From the NCBI RefSeq assembly GCF_019679435.2, contig NZ_CP139781.1, forward strand, positions 2,294,001 through 2,358,000: a stretch of 64,000 nucleotides of DNA. Reading direction: 5' to 3'. Source of the DNA: Actomonas aquatica (GTDB taxonomy: Bacteria > Verrucomicrobiota > Verrucomicrobiia > Opitutales > Opitutaceae). The translations under genes and the position numbers were made by a program. The notes under the pieces were generated by a model. It was not told where the DNA came from. It searched no databases and worked only from the letters and a program-made list of their open reading frames with translations. Shown here piece after piece: positions 35,438 to 44,673 of the stretch (the first letter of the stretch is position 1; every line of letters starts with the position of its first letter).

Positions 35438-36547
35438 ATGACCAAAACCTACCGCGCCGTCCTCGTCGGCACCGGCTCCATCTGCGACGCTCACCTGCGT
35501 GCCGTGGAGGCCACCGAAGGACGCGTTGAACTTGTCGCCGCCGTGGATCTGGACGCCGAACGCGTGAACGCCTTTTGCGCCCGCACCGGTGTCCCCCACG
35601 CCTATACCGATTTCGACAAGATGCTTCAGGAAATCGGACCCGACATCGCCCTCATCGCCACGCCTCCGGGTTCACACACCGCCATGAGCATCGCCGCCAT
35701 GGAAGTGGGCGCATGGGTGCTCTGCGAAAAGCCGCTCTGCGGTTCGCTCGCCGAAATGGATCGCATCCGCGAGGTCGAGCAGCGCACCGGCTGTTACACC
35801 GCCTGCGTTTTCCAAATGCGTTTTGCCTCCTCCAATGTGCACCTCAAGCGCCTCGCCGATTCCGGCCAACTCGGGCGCCCGCTCGTCGGCGTGTGCAACA
35901 CCATGTGGTATCGCGACGATGCCTACTACGCTGTGCCGTGGCGCGGTAAGTGGAACACCGAGCTCGGTGGTCCGACCATGGGTCTGGGCATTCACGCCAT
36001 GGACCACTTCCTCGACATCATGGGCGACTGGGAAGAAGTCCGCGCCACCGCCGCGACCCTCGATCGCGACGTGGAGGTCGAAGACGTGTCGATGGCCCTC
36101 GTGCGCTTCAGCAACGGCGCCATGGCCTCGATCGTGAACAGCGCGCTGAGCCCGCGTCAGGAAACCTACCTGCGCCTCGACTACCAACGCGCCACCGTCG
36201 AGCTCACCCACCTTTACGGCTACACCCGCGACAACTGGAAGCTCACCCTCGCGCCGCCCGCGCAGGACGACGCCCTCCAGCAGGCCTGGCAAAGCTTCCC
36301 GACCGACGTCGGCTCCACCCACGGCGCCCAACTCAACGAATTTGTGCGCAACATGGACCGCGGCGAATGCCCGCGCTCCTCCGGTGCCGACGCCCGCCGC
36401 ACCATCGAGTTGCTCACCGCCATCTACAAATCGGCCATCACCGCCCAGCCTGTGCTGCGCGGCACGATCGAGCCCGGCGATCCCTACTACTCCAACCTGC
36501 ACGGTGGCGGCGTCCCGGATATTCGCAGTCCGCACAACAAGGCCTGA
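35438..36547 (+). CDS. Gfo/Idh/MocA-family oxidoreductase
   Basis: 369 residues. AVLVGTGSICDAHLRAVE is the N-terminal NAD(P)-binding GxGxxxxxH motif and CEKPLCGS (Glu97-Lys98-Pro99) is the family's EKP signature. The C-terminal alpha/beta domain (LGIHAMDHFLDIMG) forms the sugar site. Such enzymes oxidise or reduce sugars, inositols or amino sugars. It lies 16 bases after the symporter and 23 before a mutarotase-like gene, so it probably handles the imported sugar. Confidence 0.9.
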   Translation: MTKTYRAVLVGTGSICDAHLRAVEATEGRVELVAAVDLDAERVNAFCARTGVPHAYTDFDKMLQEIGPDIALIATPPGSHTAMSIAAMEVGAWVLCEKPLCGSLAEMDRIREVEQRTGCYTACVFQMRFASSNVHLKRLADSGQLGRPLVGVCNTMWYRDDAYYAVPWRGKWNTELGGPTMGLGIHAMDHFLDIMGDWEEVRATAATLDRDVEVEDVSMALVRFSNGAMASIVNSALSPRQETYLRLDYQRATVELTHLYGYTRDNWKLTLAPPAQDDALQQAWQSFPTDVGSTHGAQLNEFVRNMDRGECPRSSGADARRTIELLTAIYKSAITAQPVLRGTIEPGDPYYSNLHGGGVPDIRSPHNKA

Positions 36548-36570
36548 GGCCCCGACCCGCTCCGCCTTTG

Positions 36571-37422
36571 ATGCTGCACCTGCGCCACGGCTCGTTGCGA
36601 GTCGACCTGCTCGACCCCACCTCGGAAGCGTCCCGCCTTGGCCCCCGGTTTTGCGCCGGGGGCTACGTGTGGCAGGTGCACGACGACACCGTCGGTCCGC
36701 TGCTCAGCGGGCCGGAGGGGCCGGAACCCGAGCCCGATCCCTTCAACGGCCACGGCCTGCCCGAGTCATTTCGCGATCGTTCCCGCAGCGGTGCCCCCCT
36801 GCTCTGGAACGACGCCGGCACCGAAGCGCTCGCTCCCGGCGCCGGCACTCTCGTCCGCCGCGACGGCGCCGTCGTCATCGGCGAGCCCTGCGTCTGGCAC
36901 ATCGCGATGACGCCGACGACGGCTGAGTTTCGCACCGAACACGCTGCCGCCGGTTACGCCTGCGCGCTCACGCGTCGCATCAGCCTGCAGGAGCGCACCC
37001 TCGTCAGTTTCAGCGCACTCACCAACCGCGCCGACCGGCCGATGCACCTGCAATGGTTCGCTCATCCGTTCTTCGCGCTGGATGCCGAACGCACCACTTC
37101 GGCCATCCTCCCGCGCGGTTCCCGCGTGCCGCCGGACTTCGGGTTTTCCATCGATGCCGACGCCACCCTGCGGCCCGACCGCGCGCACACCGGCAAGGAC
37201 GACGGGGCCTTCGCCTTGCTCGAACTACCGCCCGATCTGCCCCTCGACGCCCGGATCGCGCATCCCGGGCTGCCTCATGGTATCCGTTTTTCCACGACGT
37301 TCGTGCCGTCCGAATGTCCCGTCTGGGTCAATGGCTTCACTGTCTCCATCGAGCCCTACCAAGTGCTGCACCTCGCCCCCGGCGAATCCGTCGACTGGGA
37401 GCTACGCTACACCTTTGGGTAG
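36571..37422 (+). CDS. Galactose mutarotase-like (aldose 1-epimerase superfamily) protein
   Basis: 283 residues from ATG 36571. Beta-rich, with ISLQERTLVSFSALTNRADRPMHLQWFAHPFFAL resembling the supersandwich core of aldose 1-epimerases, in which His and Glu act in anomer interconversion; the exact catalytic pair is not clear here. A role in presenting the right anomer to the upstream dehydrogenase is plausible. Last gene of the symporter operon; a REP pair follows. Confidence 0.65.
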   Translation: MLHLRHGSLRVDLLDPTSEASRLGPRFCAGGYVWQVHDDTVGPLLSGPEGPEPEPDPFNGHGLPESFRDRSRSGAPLLWNDAGTEALAPGAGTLVRRDGAVVIGEPCVWHIAMTPTTAEFRTEHAAAGYACALTRRISLQERTLVSFSALTNRADRPMHLQWFAHPFFALDAERTTSAILPRGSRVPPDFGFSIDADATLRPDRAHTGKDDGAFALLELPPDLPLDARIAHPGLPHGIRFSTTFVPSECPVWVNGFTVSIEPYQVLHLAPGESVDWELRYTFG

Positions 37423-37510
37423 GGCTGCTCTGATTGATGGGTAAAGGGGCCACGGATCGCACGGATAAACACGGTTGTGTTCCTTTCACGCCGGTGAGTG
37501 GGGCCTTCGG
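37423..37510. other. Non-coding stretch with CACGGAT direct repeat
   Basis: Convergent spacer without a credible ORF. CACGGAT occurs at 37451 and again at 37460, followed by AAACACGG. This looks like part of a dispersed intergenic repeat, but only one copy is in the window. Confidence 0.35.
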
Positions 37511-37541
37511 GTAGCCGCGTTGGAGCGCAGCGACAACGTGG
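37511..37541 (+). repeat. REP-like element, copy A
   Basis: Begins with GTAGCCGCG and ends in CGACAACGTGG; CGTTG and CAACG form an imperfect palindrome. It is related to copies B and C (same GTAG head and GTGG end). Lies in the convergent gap between the mutarotase-like and S51 peptidase genes. Confidence 0.65.
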
Positions 37542-37563
37542 TCGCAGGATGGCCGCCCTCGGA

Positions 37564-37596
37564 CCACGCTTTCGCCGCAGGCTCAAGCGCGGCTAC
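37564..37596 (-). repeat. REP-like element, copy B, inverted to copy A
   Basis: Read on the - strand it starts GTAGCCGCGCTTGAGCC and ends GGCGAAAGCGTGG, an imperfect stem of about 12 bp with a 3-base loop. Copies A and B are 22 bases apart in opposite orientation, as in a REP doublet (BIME). It is nearly identical to copy C at 63196. Confidence 0.75.
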
Positions 37597-37609
37597 TTAT
37601 TAACCTCGG

Positions 37610-38353
37610 CTAACGCGCGATCACCTCGCCCGGGGCATACGCACGGCGCCCGACCGCATCACACACCCAGGCCGGCCCCACCTTCACGGTGAGCTGACCA
37701 CCGTGCAGCCGCACCATGGCGCGATCGCCGAGCGCCAGTAGCCGTTCCGTCGGATTAAACTGCAGGTAGCGCGCGATCTTCACCGCCCGCTCGGCGTAAG
37801 CCGTCTCGTCCTCCGGCCGCGGGTGATGCGGATTGAGCACAAAAGGCAACACCCCGAGCGCGCGCCGCGAGGGCACGTCGGTCACGGGAAAATCGTTGGT
37901 CGCGCCAATCACCTCACCGGTCACATTCGCGCCCGCACTGCTGCCGCCATACACCAAACCCGCCGCCACCCGTTCGCGCAACAGGTCGAGCTGCCCGGTC
38001 TCGTGCAACACGCGCAACAGCCAAAACGTTTCCCCGCCACCCACAAACACCGCATCCACCGCCGCAAGTCGACGCGCGGCCTCGCCCACCGCAAAATGAT
38101 GCAAGGACACCGCGTCGTGGTCGCCCAGCGCCCGAAACGCCGCCTGCAGACAACGCTCCATCGCATCACGCTCGTCCGGGTGCGTGGCATGCAACACGAG
38201 CGCGATCGAACGCCGCCCCGCATAGTGCTCACGCATCGTGGGCACGGTGATCGGCGCGAACCGATCGCCCTCCATCATCGAACCGCCGATCGCCAGGACC
38301 GACATTGCCGCATTGGGAGTATTTGCGCTCATCCGCGAGTCCGACTCAGTCAT
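37610..38353 (-). CDS. Peptidase S51 (dipeptidase E/cyanophycinase-like)
   Basis: 247 residues. VFVGGGETFWLLRVL and LVYGGSSAGANV (candidate nucleophile Ser139 in G-x-S-A-G) are the family hallmarks. NPHHPRPEDE may hold the His of the triad. No signal peptide. It cleaves Asp-X dipeptides or related isopeptides in known relatives. Last gene of the - strand operon; start overlaps the M28 peptidase stop by 8 bases. Confidence 0.85.
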   Translation of the reverse strand: MTESDSRMSANTPNAAMSVLAIGGSMMEGDRFAPITVPTMREHYAGRRSIALVLHATHPDERDAMERCLQAAFRALGDHDAVSLHHFAVGEAARRLAAVDAVFVGGGETFWLLRVLHETGQLDLLRERVAAGLVYGGSSAGANVTGEVIGATNDFPVTDVPSRRALGVLPFVLNPHHPRPEDETAYAERAVKIARYLQFNPTERLLALGDRAMVRLHGGQLTVKVGPAWVCDAVGRRAYAPGEVIAR

Positions 38354-39746
38354 CGAACGGCCACATCTTCACGGCCTTCAGACGACCATCGAGTTTGGCC
38401 TTCTTGAAGAGTCGTTCGGTGTCGCGCTCGCTGCGCAATCCCGTCGGCAAATCTGGATCTTCCGCCAAACCCACCACCAACGATGCCACGATCGCGGCCG
38501 AGTCTTTGATGAGCTCCGGCGTAAGTTTGTCCCAGGTGTCGCCAAAGTCGTGATAGTAGCGCACGGACTCCTCCGGAATCGGCGCGTTGAAGGTCACCGC
38601 GCGCACGCCGGCGAGTTGGTAGGGCGTGTGATCACTGGCCATCCAGTTCTTGTTCTCCACGCCTTTTTCGAGCGCGCCTTTTTCACCGCGCGCGTCGTGC
38701 CAGCGTTCGAGCGCGGGCAACAGGTCCTTGTCGCCCAGTGCGTTCACGCCGATCGGCACGCCCACCATGTCGAGATTGATCATCACCAGCGGCGCCGCAC
38801 CCGCCTCGCCGAGTTGGCCCGCGGCATGGCGGGAACCAAACAGCCCCTGCTCCTCTCCGTTGAACCACACCAACTCCACCGAGCGCTTCAACGGCTGATC
38901 CTTGAGCACCCGCGCCAACGCGAAAAGCTGCGCCACGCCGAGTCCGTTATCGATCGCCCCCTGCCCCAGATCCCAACTGTCGAAATGGGCGCCCACCAGA
39001 ATCGTTTCGTCGGACTCACCCGGGAAACGCAGGTGCAGGTTCGCCAGTCGACGATCCGGCAGGCGGCGTGATTTCACTTCGATCGAAGCCGTCACCGGCT
39101 CGCCGCGCTCGAGACGACGACGCATCCAAAACCCTTCCTCCTGCGTGATGGAGAACACCGGCAGCGGCAGCGGCTCGCCGTGGAAGCCGCCCGTGCGCGC
39201 CAGCACCTGCCCACCACCCACACGGTTGATGTAGAACAGGCCTTTCAACCCAGCCGCCACCGCCCGTTCGGTCACCGTGTTGGGTCGGCCCGAAGCCGAG
39301 GGACCAAACATCCCGAAGGCGCCTTCCGGAAACTCGCGATCAAAATCCTCCTCGCTGCCGCGCCCGAGATCCACCACCGGCCCGGCAAAGAGCTCGCTCG
39401 GGCCAACATAACCGAGTGCGGCCACGCGCAGCTCCCGCTCCGCCGGACTGAGCATCTTGACCCGGTCCGGGCCTCGCTCCCAGCCGGGCATCTCAAACCA
39501 CTCGCGCTCCGGCTCCAAACCGAGCGCGCGCAACGCGGCCTCGAGGTCCTGCATGGCGGCTTCGTTCGCCGGCGAGCCCGAGAGGCGACCACCGTGATCG
39601 TCGCACAGCTCCTGCAGAAAAGTGACCGGCGCGTCATCCGCCCGCACCCGCTGCTCCGCCTTTTCCGGCGTCAGTTTGGCCGTGGCTCCCAGCGCCAGCG
39701 CGCCGAAAAAAACCAGTCCGCTCAAGACTCGTAGTCGCGTATCCAT
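38346..39746 (-). CDS. Exported M28-family zinc peptidase
   Basis: 466 residues with a signal peptide (MDTRLRVLSGLVFFGALALG). Two-zinc ligands are visible: His254 (GAHFDSWD), Asp266 (GAIDNGLG), Glu298/299 (FNGEEQG), Asp326 (NLDMVG) and His399 (YYHDFGDTWD). A PA-like insert lies at about 105-225. Acts outside the cytoplasm as an aminopeptidase or carboxypeptidase. Overlaps the end of the GH127 gene by 25 bases in the same operon. Confidence 0.92.
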   Translation of the reverse strand: MDTRLRVLSGLVFFGALALGATAKLTPEKAEQRVRADDAPVTFLQELCDDHGGRLSGSPANEAAMQDLEAALRALGLEPEREWFEMPGWERGPDRVKMLSPAERELRVAALGYVGPSELFAGPVVDLGRGSEEDFDREFPEGAFGMFGPSASGRPNTVTERAVAAGLKGLFYINRVGGGQVLARTGGFHGEPLPLPVFSITQEEGFWMRRRLERGEPVTASIEVKSRRLPDRRLANLHLRFPGESDETILVGAHFDSWDLGQGAIDNGLGVAQLFALARVLKDQPLKRSVELVWFNGEEQGLFGSRHAAGQLGEAGAAPLVMINLDMVGVPIGVNALGDKDLLPALERWHDARGEKGALEKGVENKNWMASDHTPYQLAGVRAVTFNAPIPEESVRYYHDFGDTWDKLTPELIKDSAAIVASLVVGLAEDPDLPTGLRSERDTERLFKKAKLDGRLKAVKMWPFDD

Positions 39747-41656
39747 ATTCTCATTTCACCTTCGCCACGGTTGCCCCACCAGGCGTAGGGCACCGCGCGT
39801 AATGTTGTCGTCTCACGCTCGGCCAATTTGTCGGCGTGGTAAAGTTCACTTCCGGCCGCCTCCCGCACGGCTTCACCGCCGATCGTGACGACTCCGGCCC
39901 ATGGCGCATCCGCGGGAACCGTCGCCTCCAGCGCCGCCGACCGCGTCACGCCCAACGACGACAACTCCGGCCCGTGATCGATTTCCTCCACCGCGTAAAC
40001 CAGCGGTCCGCGTTGCAGCGCCACTCGTCCCGCCGCTGCGGTCAGCGACGGATGGGCGCGCATGCGTTGCACCGGCAGCGGCAGCTCGGCCGCCAACACG
40101 TCGCCGGTTTGCCATTCGCGCGCGACCCGCAGGTAGCCCTGGGTGGGCGTGGCGTCGAGCGCCGCGCCGTTCAAAGTCCAGCTCGCTCCCTGAGTCGGTC
40201 CGGACGCGCGCCAGGCCAGTTCACTGACGCCCGTCGGGGCCGACTCCACTTTGATCTCCACGCTGCCACTCCACGGGTAATCCGTCTCCAGGCGCAGCGT
40301 CCAACCCTCCCACTTGATGCTCAGCGCCGCAAAGAGATGCAGCGCCAAACCACGCTCGGTCCGGCTCACCGCATACTGCCCCAGCGACCCGAGCAGGCGC
40401 GCCACATTGGGCGGACAACAGGCACAGCCAAACCACGGCACCCGCTGTGTCTTCACCATGCGGCAATCGTAGCGGCGATGCGTTTCCCGCGGCTGCGTCG
40501 CCAGCGGGTTCACGTAAAAGTAATGGCACCCATCGAGCGAGATGCCGGCCAACACGTTGTTGTAGAGCGCGCGTTCCAGCACCTCCGTGTAGCGCGCGTC
40601 CAATTCCAGATCGAGCATGCGCCGCGCCCAGAACACCAGGCCGATCGCCGCGCAGGTTTCGGCGTAGGAGCGATCATCCGGCAGGTCATAGGGCGCGGAA
40701 AACTTTTCGCCCCCCGGTCCGTCGCTGCCCACGCCACCGATGATGTAAAGGTGGCGCGCGACCATGTCGTCCCAGAGTCGTCGACAACTCGCGGCCAATC
40801 CGGCGTCACCGCGCTCGCGGGCCAGATCCGCCATCGCCGCGTAAAGATACATCGCCCGCACGGCATGGCCGCGTGGCTCGGCTTGGTCGGGCGGCGGACG
40901 ATGCGCCTGCCAATACGCTTGGTCGTCACCGTGCACGTAGATCGGCGGCTCGGCTTCGCCGCGGCGCTCCGCTTCCTCGGCAAAATACTTCGGTTCCTCG
41001 CTGCCGCGCGTGCGCACAAAAAACTCGGCTAGGTCGAGGTAACGCCCGTCTCCGGTCGCAGCGGCCAGACGCACCAGCGCGAGTTCCACTTCGGGATGCC
41101 CCGGGTAGGCGCGCAATTGCCCTTCTCCGTAGCCAAAGGTGCGCACCAGCAGGTCGGCAAATTTGATGCCCACCTCCAACAGGTCACGGCTGCCCGTCGC
41201 TTCATGGTGGGCCACCGCCGCTTCGATCAGATGCCCGGCGCAATACAACTCATGCAGATCGCGCAGGTTCGTCCACCGCTGGTCCGGCGCCCGCAGCTGC
41301 GTGTAGGTGTGCAGGTAACCGTCGTCGTCCTGCGCGGCGACGTAGAGCGCGACCACTTCGTCGAGCGCCCGCGCCATCGCCTCATTTGGCGCTAGCGCGA
41401 TGCGGTAGCTGGCGGCCTCGGTCCATTTCGCCAAATCGGAATCCTGGAAACAAAGCCCGTAGTGCTCGCCATCCTCGCAACCCGCCGCAATGCGCAGGTT
41501 GCGCACCGCACGGCTGGGCGGCGCATCGGGAATGGCATCGTTGAGCGCCTGCCACTGCCGCGGCAGGGTGACCTCACGAATGAGTTGGATGCGGTCATGC
41601 CAAAGGCCGCCCGTGAAGCGGACACTCGGCAGGGGCAACGCGGTCGGGGTAGGCAT
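39722..41656 (-). CDS. GH127 beta-L-arabinofuranosidase (DUF1680)
   Basis: 644 residues, the usual length, no signal peptide. YAETCAAIG (Glu333, Cys335) and WFGCACCPPN (Cys413, Cys414) match the Glu and zinc-bound cysteines of the Bifidobacterium HypBA1 enzyme, where a Cys acts as nucleophile. The alpha-barrel is followed by beta domains. It releases beta-L-arabinofuranose from arabino-oligosaccharides, such as those on hydroxyproline-rich glycoproteins or RG-II; relatives in GH127 also act on other sugars. Third gene of the - strand operon. Confidence 0.93.
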   Translation of the reverse strand: MPTPTALPLPSVRFTGGLWHDRIQLIREVTLPRQWQALNDAIPDAPPSRAVRNLRIAAGCEDGEHYGLCFQDSDLAKWTEAASYRIALAPNEAMARALDEVVALYVAAQDDDGYLHTYTQLRAPDQRWTNLRDLHELYCAGHLIEAAVAHHEATGSRDLLEVGIKFADLLVRTFGYGEGQLRAYPGHPEVELALVRLAAATGDGRYLDLAEFFVRTRGSEEPKYFAEEAERRGEAEPPIYVHGDDQAYWQAHRPPPDQAEPRGHAVRAMYLYAAMADLARERGDAGLAASCRRLWDDMVARHLYIIGGVGSDGPGGEKFSAPYDLPDDRSYAETCAAIGLVFWARRMLDLELDARYTEVLERALYNNVLAGISLDGCHYFYVNPLATQPRETHRRYDCRMVKTQRVPWFGCACCPPNVARLLGSLGQYAVSRTERGLALHLFAALSIKWEGWTLRLETDYPWSGSVEIKVESAPTGVSELAWRASGPTQGASWTLNGAALDATPTQGYLRVAREWQTGDVLAAELPLPVQRMRAHPSLTAAAGRVALQRGPLVYAVEEIDHGPELSSLGVTRSAALEATVPADAPWAGVVTIGGEAVREAAGSELYHADKLAERETTTLRAVPYAWWGNRGEGEMRIWIRDYES

Positions 41657-41685
41657 CGGTGGGGGCTCCGGGGTATCAGAGAACG

Positions 41686-43587
41686 TCAGGGCAGCACGCG
41701 CTCGGTGATGGAGAGATCGTTAAAATCGATCACCCGTTCGAGACGGCCATGCGTGATGGTGAGCACCCGGCTACCCAACTCGCTGTTGAGATGGGTGCCG
41801 CCAAAGAGCTTCCAATTGTCGAAGTCGATTTCGCGACCGTCGATCAACGGGGTCTGGCCGTAGGTGGCCTGAATCTCATGCCCCCGCAGCGAGGTGAAAC
41901 GCACGGTCGGGTGCGGCTCGATCGAGAAGGTCAACGGCAGCGCCCGGATGGCCGCCTGAAACGCGGCAAAGCTCTCAAACTCATCGGCCGACGCCGCCTG
42001 CACGATGGTGCCGTTCTGCGGGTGCGGACTCACCAGCACCCGACTGCCACTCGCCACCGCACTCGTCGGATCGCGGGTGTTCTCCCACAGCCGGTGGTCC
42101 ACCCAGTGGTAGGGTTGCAGCGGCCGATAGGCGAGGTAGGCCTCACCACCGCGGGCGAAGATCCAGCCCGATTCGTCTTCGGTCACGTCCTGCAGGTCCT
42201 TCGAGAAGAAGCCGTTCACCTGCGGAAAACGTTCGTCGGCGGGGATATCGTAGAGCGCCACCACGGCGTCGAGGCTCTGCACCACTTCCTCGTAGGGCGA
42301 GCAGCCGAGTAACTTGTCGGCCGAGTCGTAGGACGGTTTGCCTTCGTAGGTCACGCCCCCCGGCATCGGCTCGGGGTAGGTGCAGAAGAACATCTGCATC
42401 ACGCGACCCGAGGAGTGCGGGTGCGCGGAGAACATTGTCGGGTGTTTGCCGCGCGGATCGTCCTCCGCCCAGGTCACGTCCCACACGTGGCTTTGGATCG
42501 GATCGCTGATCCCGCCCTGCGTCGAACCAACCGCGTAGTGCTTCCGCAAATACTGCGTCTTGTAGATCGGGCGCATGTGCTCGTCACTGTAACGCCAGAT
42601 GCGCCGGGACCGCGCTTGATCGTGTTGCAGGATGTCCTCATCCCGGTCGACCGCGATGCGGTAGATGACTTCCGGCACCTCGTAGTTGGCCGCCAGCACC
42701 GCGAAGTAGTTGCCCCAGCCAGCGAAACCGCGCTGGGCCGGCGTATTCCCGAAGAGGATCCAGTTAAAATAGTTCGCCAGCGCATACCAGCGCTCCGTCA
42801 CCGAGTGGTCGTCCGTGCGGGAATTGGGTCCGCGCAACACGCCCTCCAGCGACACATTGGCCAACTCAGCGAAAAGCCAGTCGAGCATCATCGTGCCGCG
42901 CTGGCGCATCTCCGGATCGTCCGCCCAGGTGGCGAGCATGAGCATGGGGATGGCATATTCGCCGATGTAGTGGGTCGGGTTGTATTCGCCCTGCCCGATT
43001 GTGGTGGTGAGCTCCATCCAATCGAGCAGCCAGCCGCGAGCTTCGATAAAGTTCTCGGTCGAGCTTTGCCCATTGGCCCAGGTCGAAGCGTCCTCGCCGG
43101 CATACATCTGCGCCGTCAAATAGAGCGCGGTGTGATACATCACCCAGTGGTTCTCGGTGTCACCCCGCAGTTGGCGAGTGGTGCGCCAGGCCTCGCGAAT
43201 GGCCTGCTTGGCTTCCGGCGAAAGGGTGTCGCGACCGGCAAAAGAAACGATTGTCGTCGGAAACATCCAGAAGGGACCGGTGCCCGGCTCCTGCATCATC
43301 TCGATGATGCGCGCATTGGCCGCTTCGAGGTGCTCTCCGCGTTGCAGCAGCATCGCGATGGCCGACATGTCGAGTTTGGTCCAGTCGTCGGGATCGTAGC
43401 GGTTCTCGATCCGCCAATCGATGACCTCCTGCACGCGCGCCAAATACTCCGCGCGGCGTTGGTCGGCCCGCTCCACCACCTCCCGGGACGGCGGCGGGGC
43501 TTCATAAGAGGGCTGAGCGGAGACTGAAACCGCGGCGCCGAGCAGGACAGTCGACACCAGCAGAGAACGAAGGGGTAAGGCTTTCAT
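41686..43587 (-). CDS. Exported protein of unknown function, possible alpha/alpha-toroid polysaccharide lyase-like
   Basis: 633 residues from ATG 43587 (a TTG three codons earlier is an alternative). Signal peptide MKALPLRSLLVSTVLLGAA. Residues 30-330 are helical with NHWVMYHTALYLTAQM and NPTHYIGEYAIPMLMLATW, like the toroid of alginate/heparin lyases; residues 350-633 are beta-rich (GSTQGGISDPIQSHVWDVTW, AHPHSSGRVMQMFFCTYPEP). No known lyase family motif is convincing. It lies between an Asp-box protein and GH127 in the operon, so a glycan role is inferred. Confidence 0.55.
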   Translation of the reverse strand: MKALPLRSLLVSTVLLGAAVSVSAQPSYEAPPPSREVVERADQRRAEYLARVQEVIDWRIENRYDPDDWTKLDMSAIAMLLQRGEHLEAANARIIEMMQEPGTGPFWMFPTTIVSFAGRDTLSPEAKQAIREAWRTTRQLRGDTENHWVMYHTALYLTAQMYAGEDASTWANGQSSTENFIEARGWLLDWMELTTTIGQGEYNPTHYIGEYAIPMLMLATWADDPEMRQRGTMMLDWLFAELANVSLEGVLRGPNSRTDDHSVTERWYALANYFNWILFGNTPAQRGFAGWGNYFAVLAANYEVPEVIYRIAVDRDEDILQHDQARSRRIWRYSDEHMRPIYKTQYLRKHYAVGSTQGGISDPIQSHVWDVTWAEDDPRGKHPTMFSAHPHSSGRVMQMFFCTYPEPMPGGVTYEGKPSYDSADKLLGCSPYEEVVQSLDAVVALYDIPADERFPQVNGFFSKDLQDVTEDESGWIFARGGEAYLAYRPLQPYHWVDHRLWENTRDPTSAVASGSRVLVSPHPQNGTIVQAASADEFESFAAFQAAIRALPLTFSIEPHPTVRFTSLRGHEIQATYGQTPLIDGREIDFDNWKLFGGTHLNSELGSRVLTITHGRLERVIDFNDLSITERVLP

Positions 43588-43610
43588 GGATAACAAAGGC
43601 GGGGTTGAAC

Positions 43611-44648
43611 TCAGGGTTGCGCGCGCGGCACCGAGACGAAGCTCAACACCAGCGAGCCGGCCAAGGGATCCGCCTGCCAGGTGCGGCCGAAGTCATCGGA
43701 GTAAAACAGGGTTTCCTGAAACACGCTGGCGTAGAGGCGGCCGCGGTTGGGATCGACACCCACCCGATAGACTCGCGGGTTTTCGGGCAGACCGGCATCA
43801 CGGTTGGTCCAGGTCGCGCCGCCGTCCTCACTGGTCCAAATGCCATCGGTCCAACTCGCGATGGCGAGCCGCTCGGCATGGGTCGGGTCAAAGGTGACGT
43901 TGTAAATCGCACTCTTGATCGGCAGCCCGTCGACAGCCGTCCAGGTCTCCCCGCCATCGCGGGAACTCCACGCGCCATGCGTGTCGGTTACCGCCAGCCA
44001 GTGCTGCGGATCATGCGGCGACTGCTCGAGATCGTTGACCGTCGTAGCCGTGGGCAACACCCGCCGCCAGACCGCGCCCGCGTCCTCGCTCAGGAACACG
44101 CCCTTTTCACACCCGGCCAAAACGCGGCCCTTGGTGGTGCGATCCACTTCGATGGTTTGGGTGTATTTGCCGCGCTCCGGCAGGCCGTTCTCGCGGCGCT
44201 CCCAGGTGTGTCCCCGGTCGGTGGATACGGCGATGCCACTCGGCAGCGCGAGGTAAACCATTTCCGGAGCGTGCGGATCGACCGCCACGTCGCGGCCTTC
44301 GGTCATGTCCCAACTGTTGGTCTGGCGCCAGCTCTCACCTCCGTCCCAACTCACCCAAATGCCGTTGAGGGCGGAGGTGAAGATCACGTCCCGATCGTCG
44401 GGGCTGAACGCAAACGCGCTCAGCGTCGTGTCGTTGACCCCGAAGTGCTGCCACTCGCCGGCTTCATTCAACTGGTAAAGACCGTTCACGGTTTCGATGC
44501 GCGAACCGATCACGTAGTTACGATTGATGTTCGCGCAGATGTAGAAGTCGTAGGCGGGCTGCGCGGCGGACGAGGCCGTCGCTGCGGCGCTCAAGCCGAG
44601 AAACGCGCACAAAACGCGCCGTATCCGGTTTATGGATTTGCTAGTCAT
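43611..44648 (-). CDS. Exported Asp-box (BNR/sialidase-like beta-propeller) protein
   Basis: 345 residues from ATG 44648, which gives a signal peptide (RVLCAFLGLSAAATASSA). Six Asp-box-like motifs are visible (WVSWDGGESW, VSTDRGHTW, LSEDAGAVW, SSRDGGETW, TSEDGGATW, YSDDFGRTW), one per propeller blade. The catalytic Arg triad of sialidases is not evident, so binding or a scaffold function, or a GH74-like activity, are possible. First gene of the five-gene - strand operon and divergent from ridA-like gene. Confidence 0.75.
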   Translation of the reverse strand: MTSKSINRIRRVLCAFLGLSAAATASSAAQPAYDFYICANINRNYVIGSRIETVNGLYQLNEAGEWQHFGVNDTTLSAFAFSPDDRDVIFTSALNGIWVSWDGGESWRQTNSWDMTEGRDVAVDPHAPEMVYLALPSGIAVSTDRGHTWERRENGLPERGKYTQTIEVDRTTKGRVLAGCEKGVFLSEDAGAVWRRVLPTATTVNDLEQSPHDPQHWLAVTDTHGAWSSRDGGETWTAVDGLPIKSAIYNVTFDPTHAERLAIASWTDGIWTSEDGGATWTNRDAGLPENPRVYRVGVDPNRGRLYASVFQETLFYSDDFGRTWQADPLAGSLVLSFVSVPRAQP

Positions 44649-44673
44649 GGAGGGGGGTATTGCGTGTTGCGGC

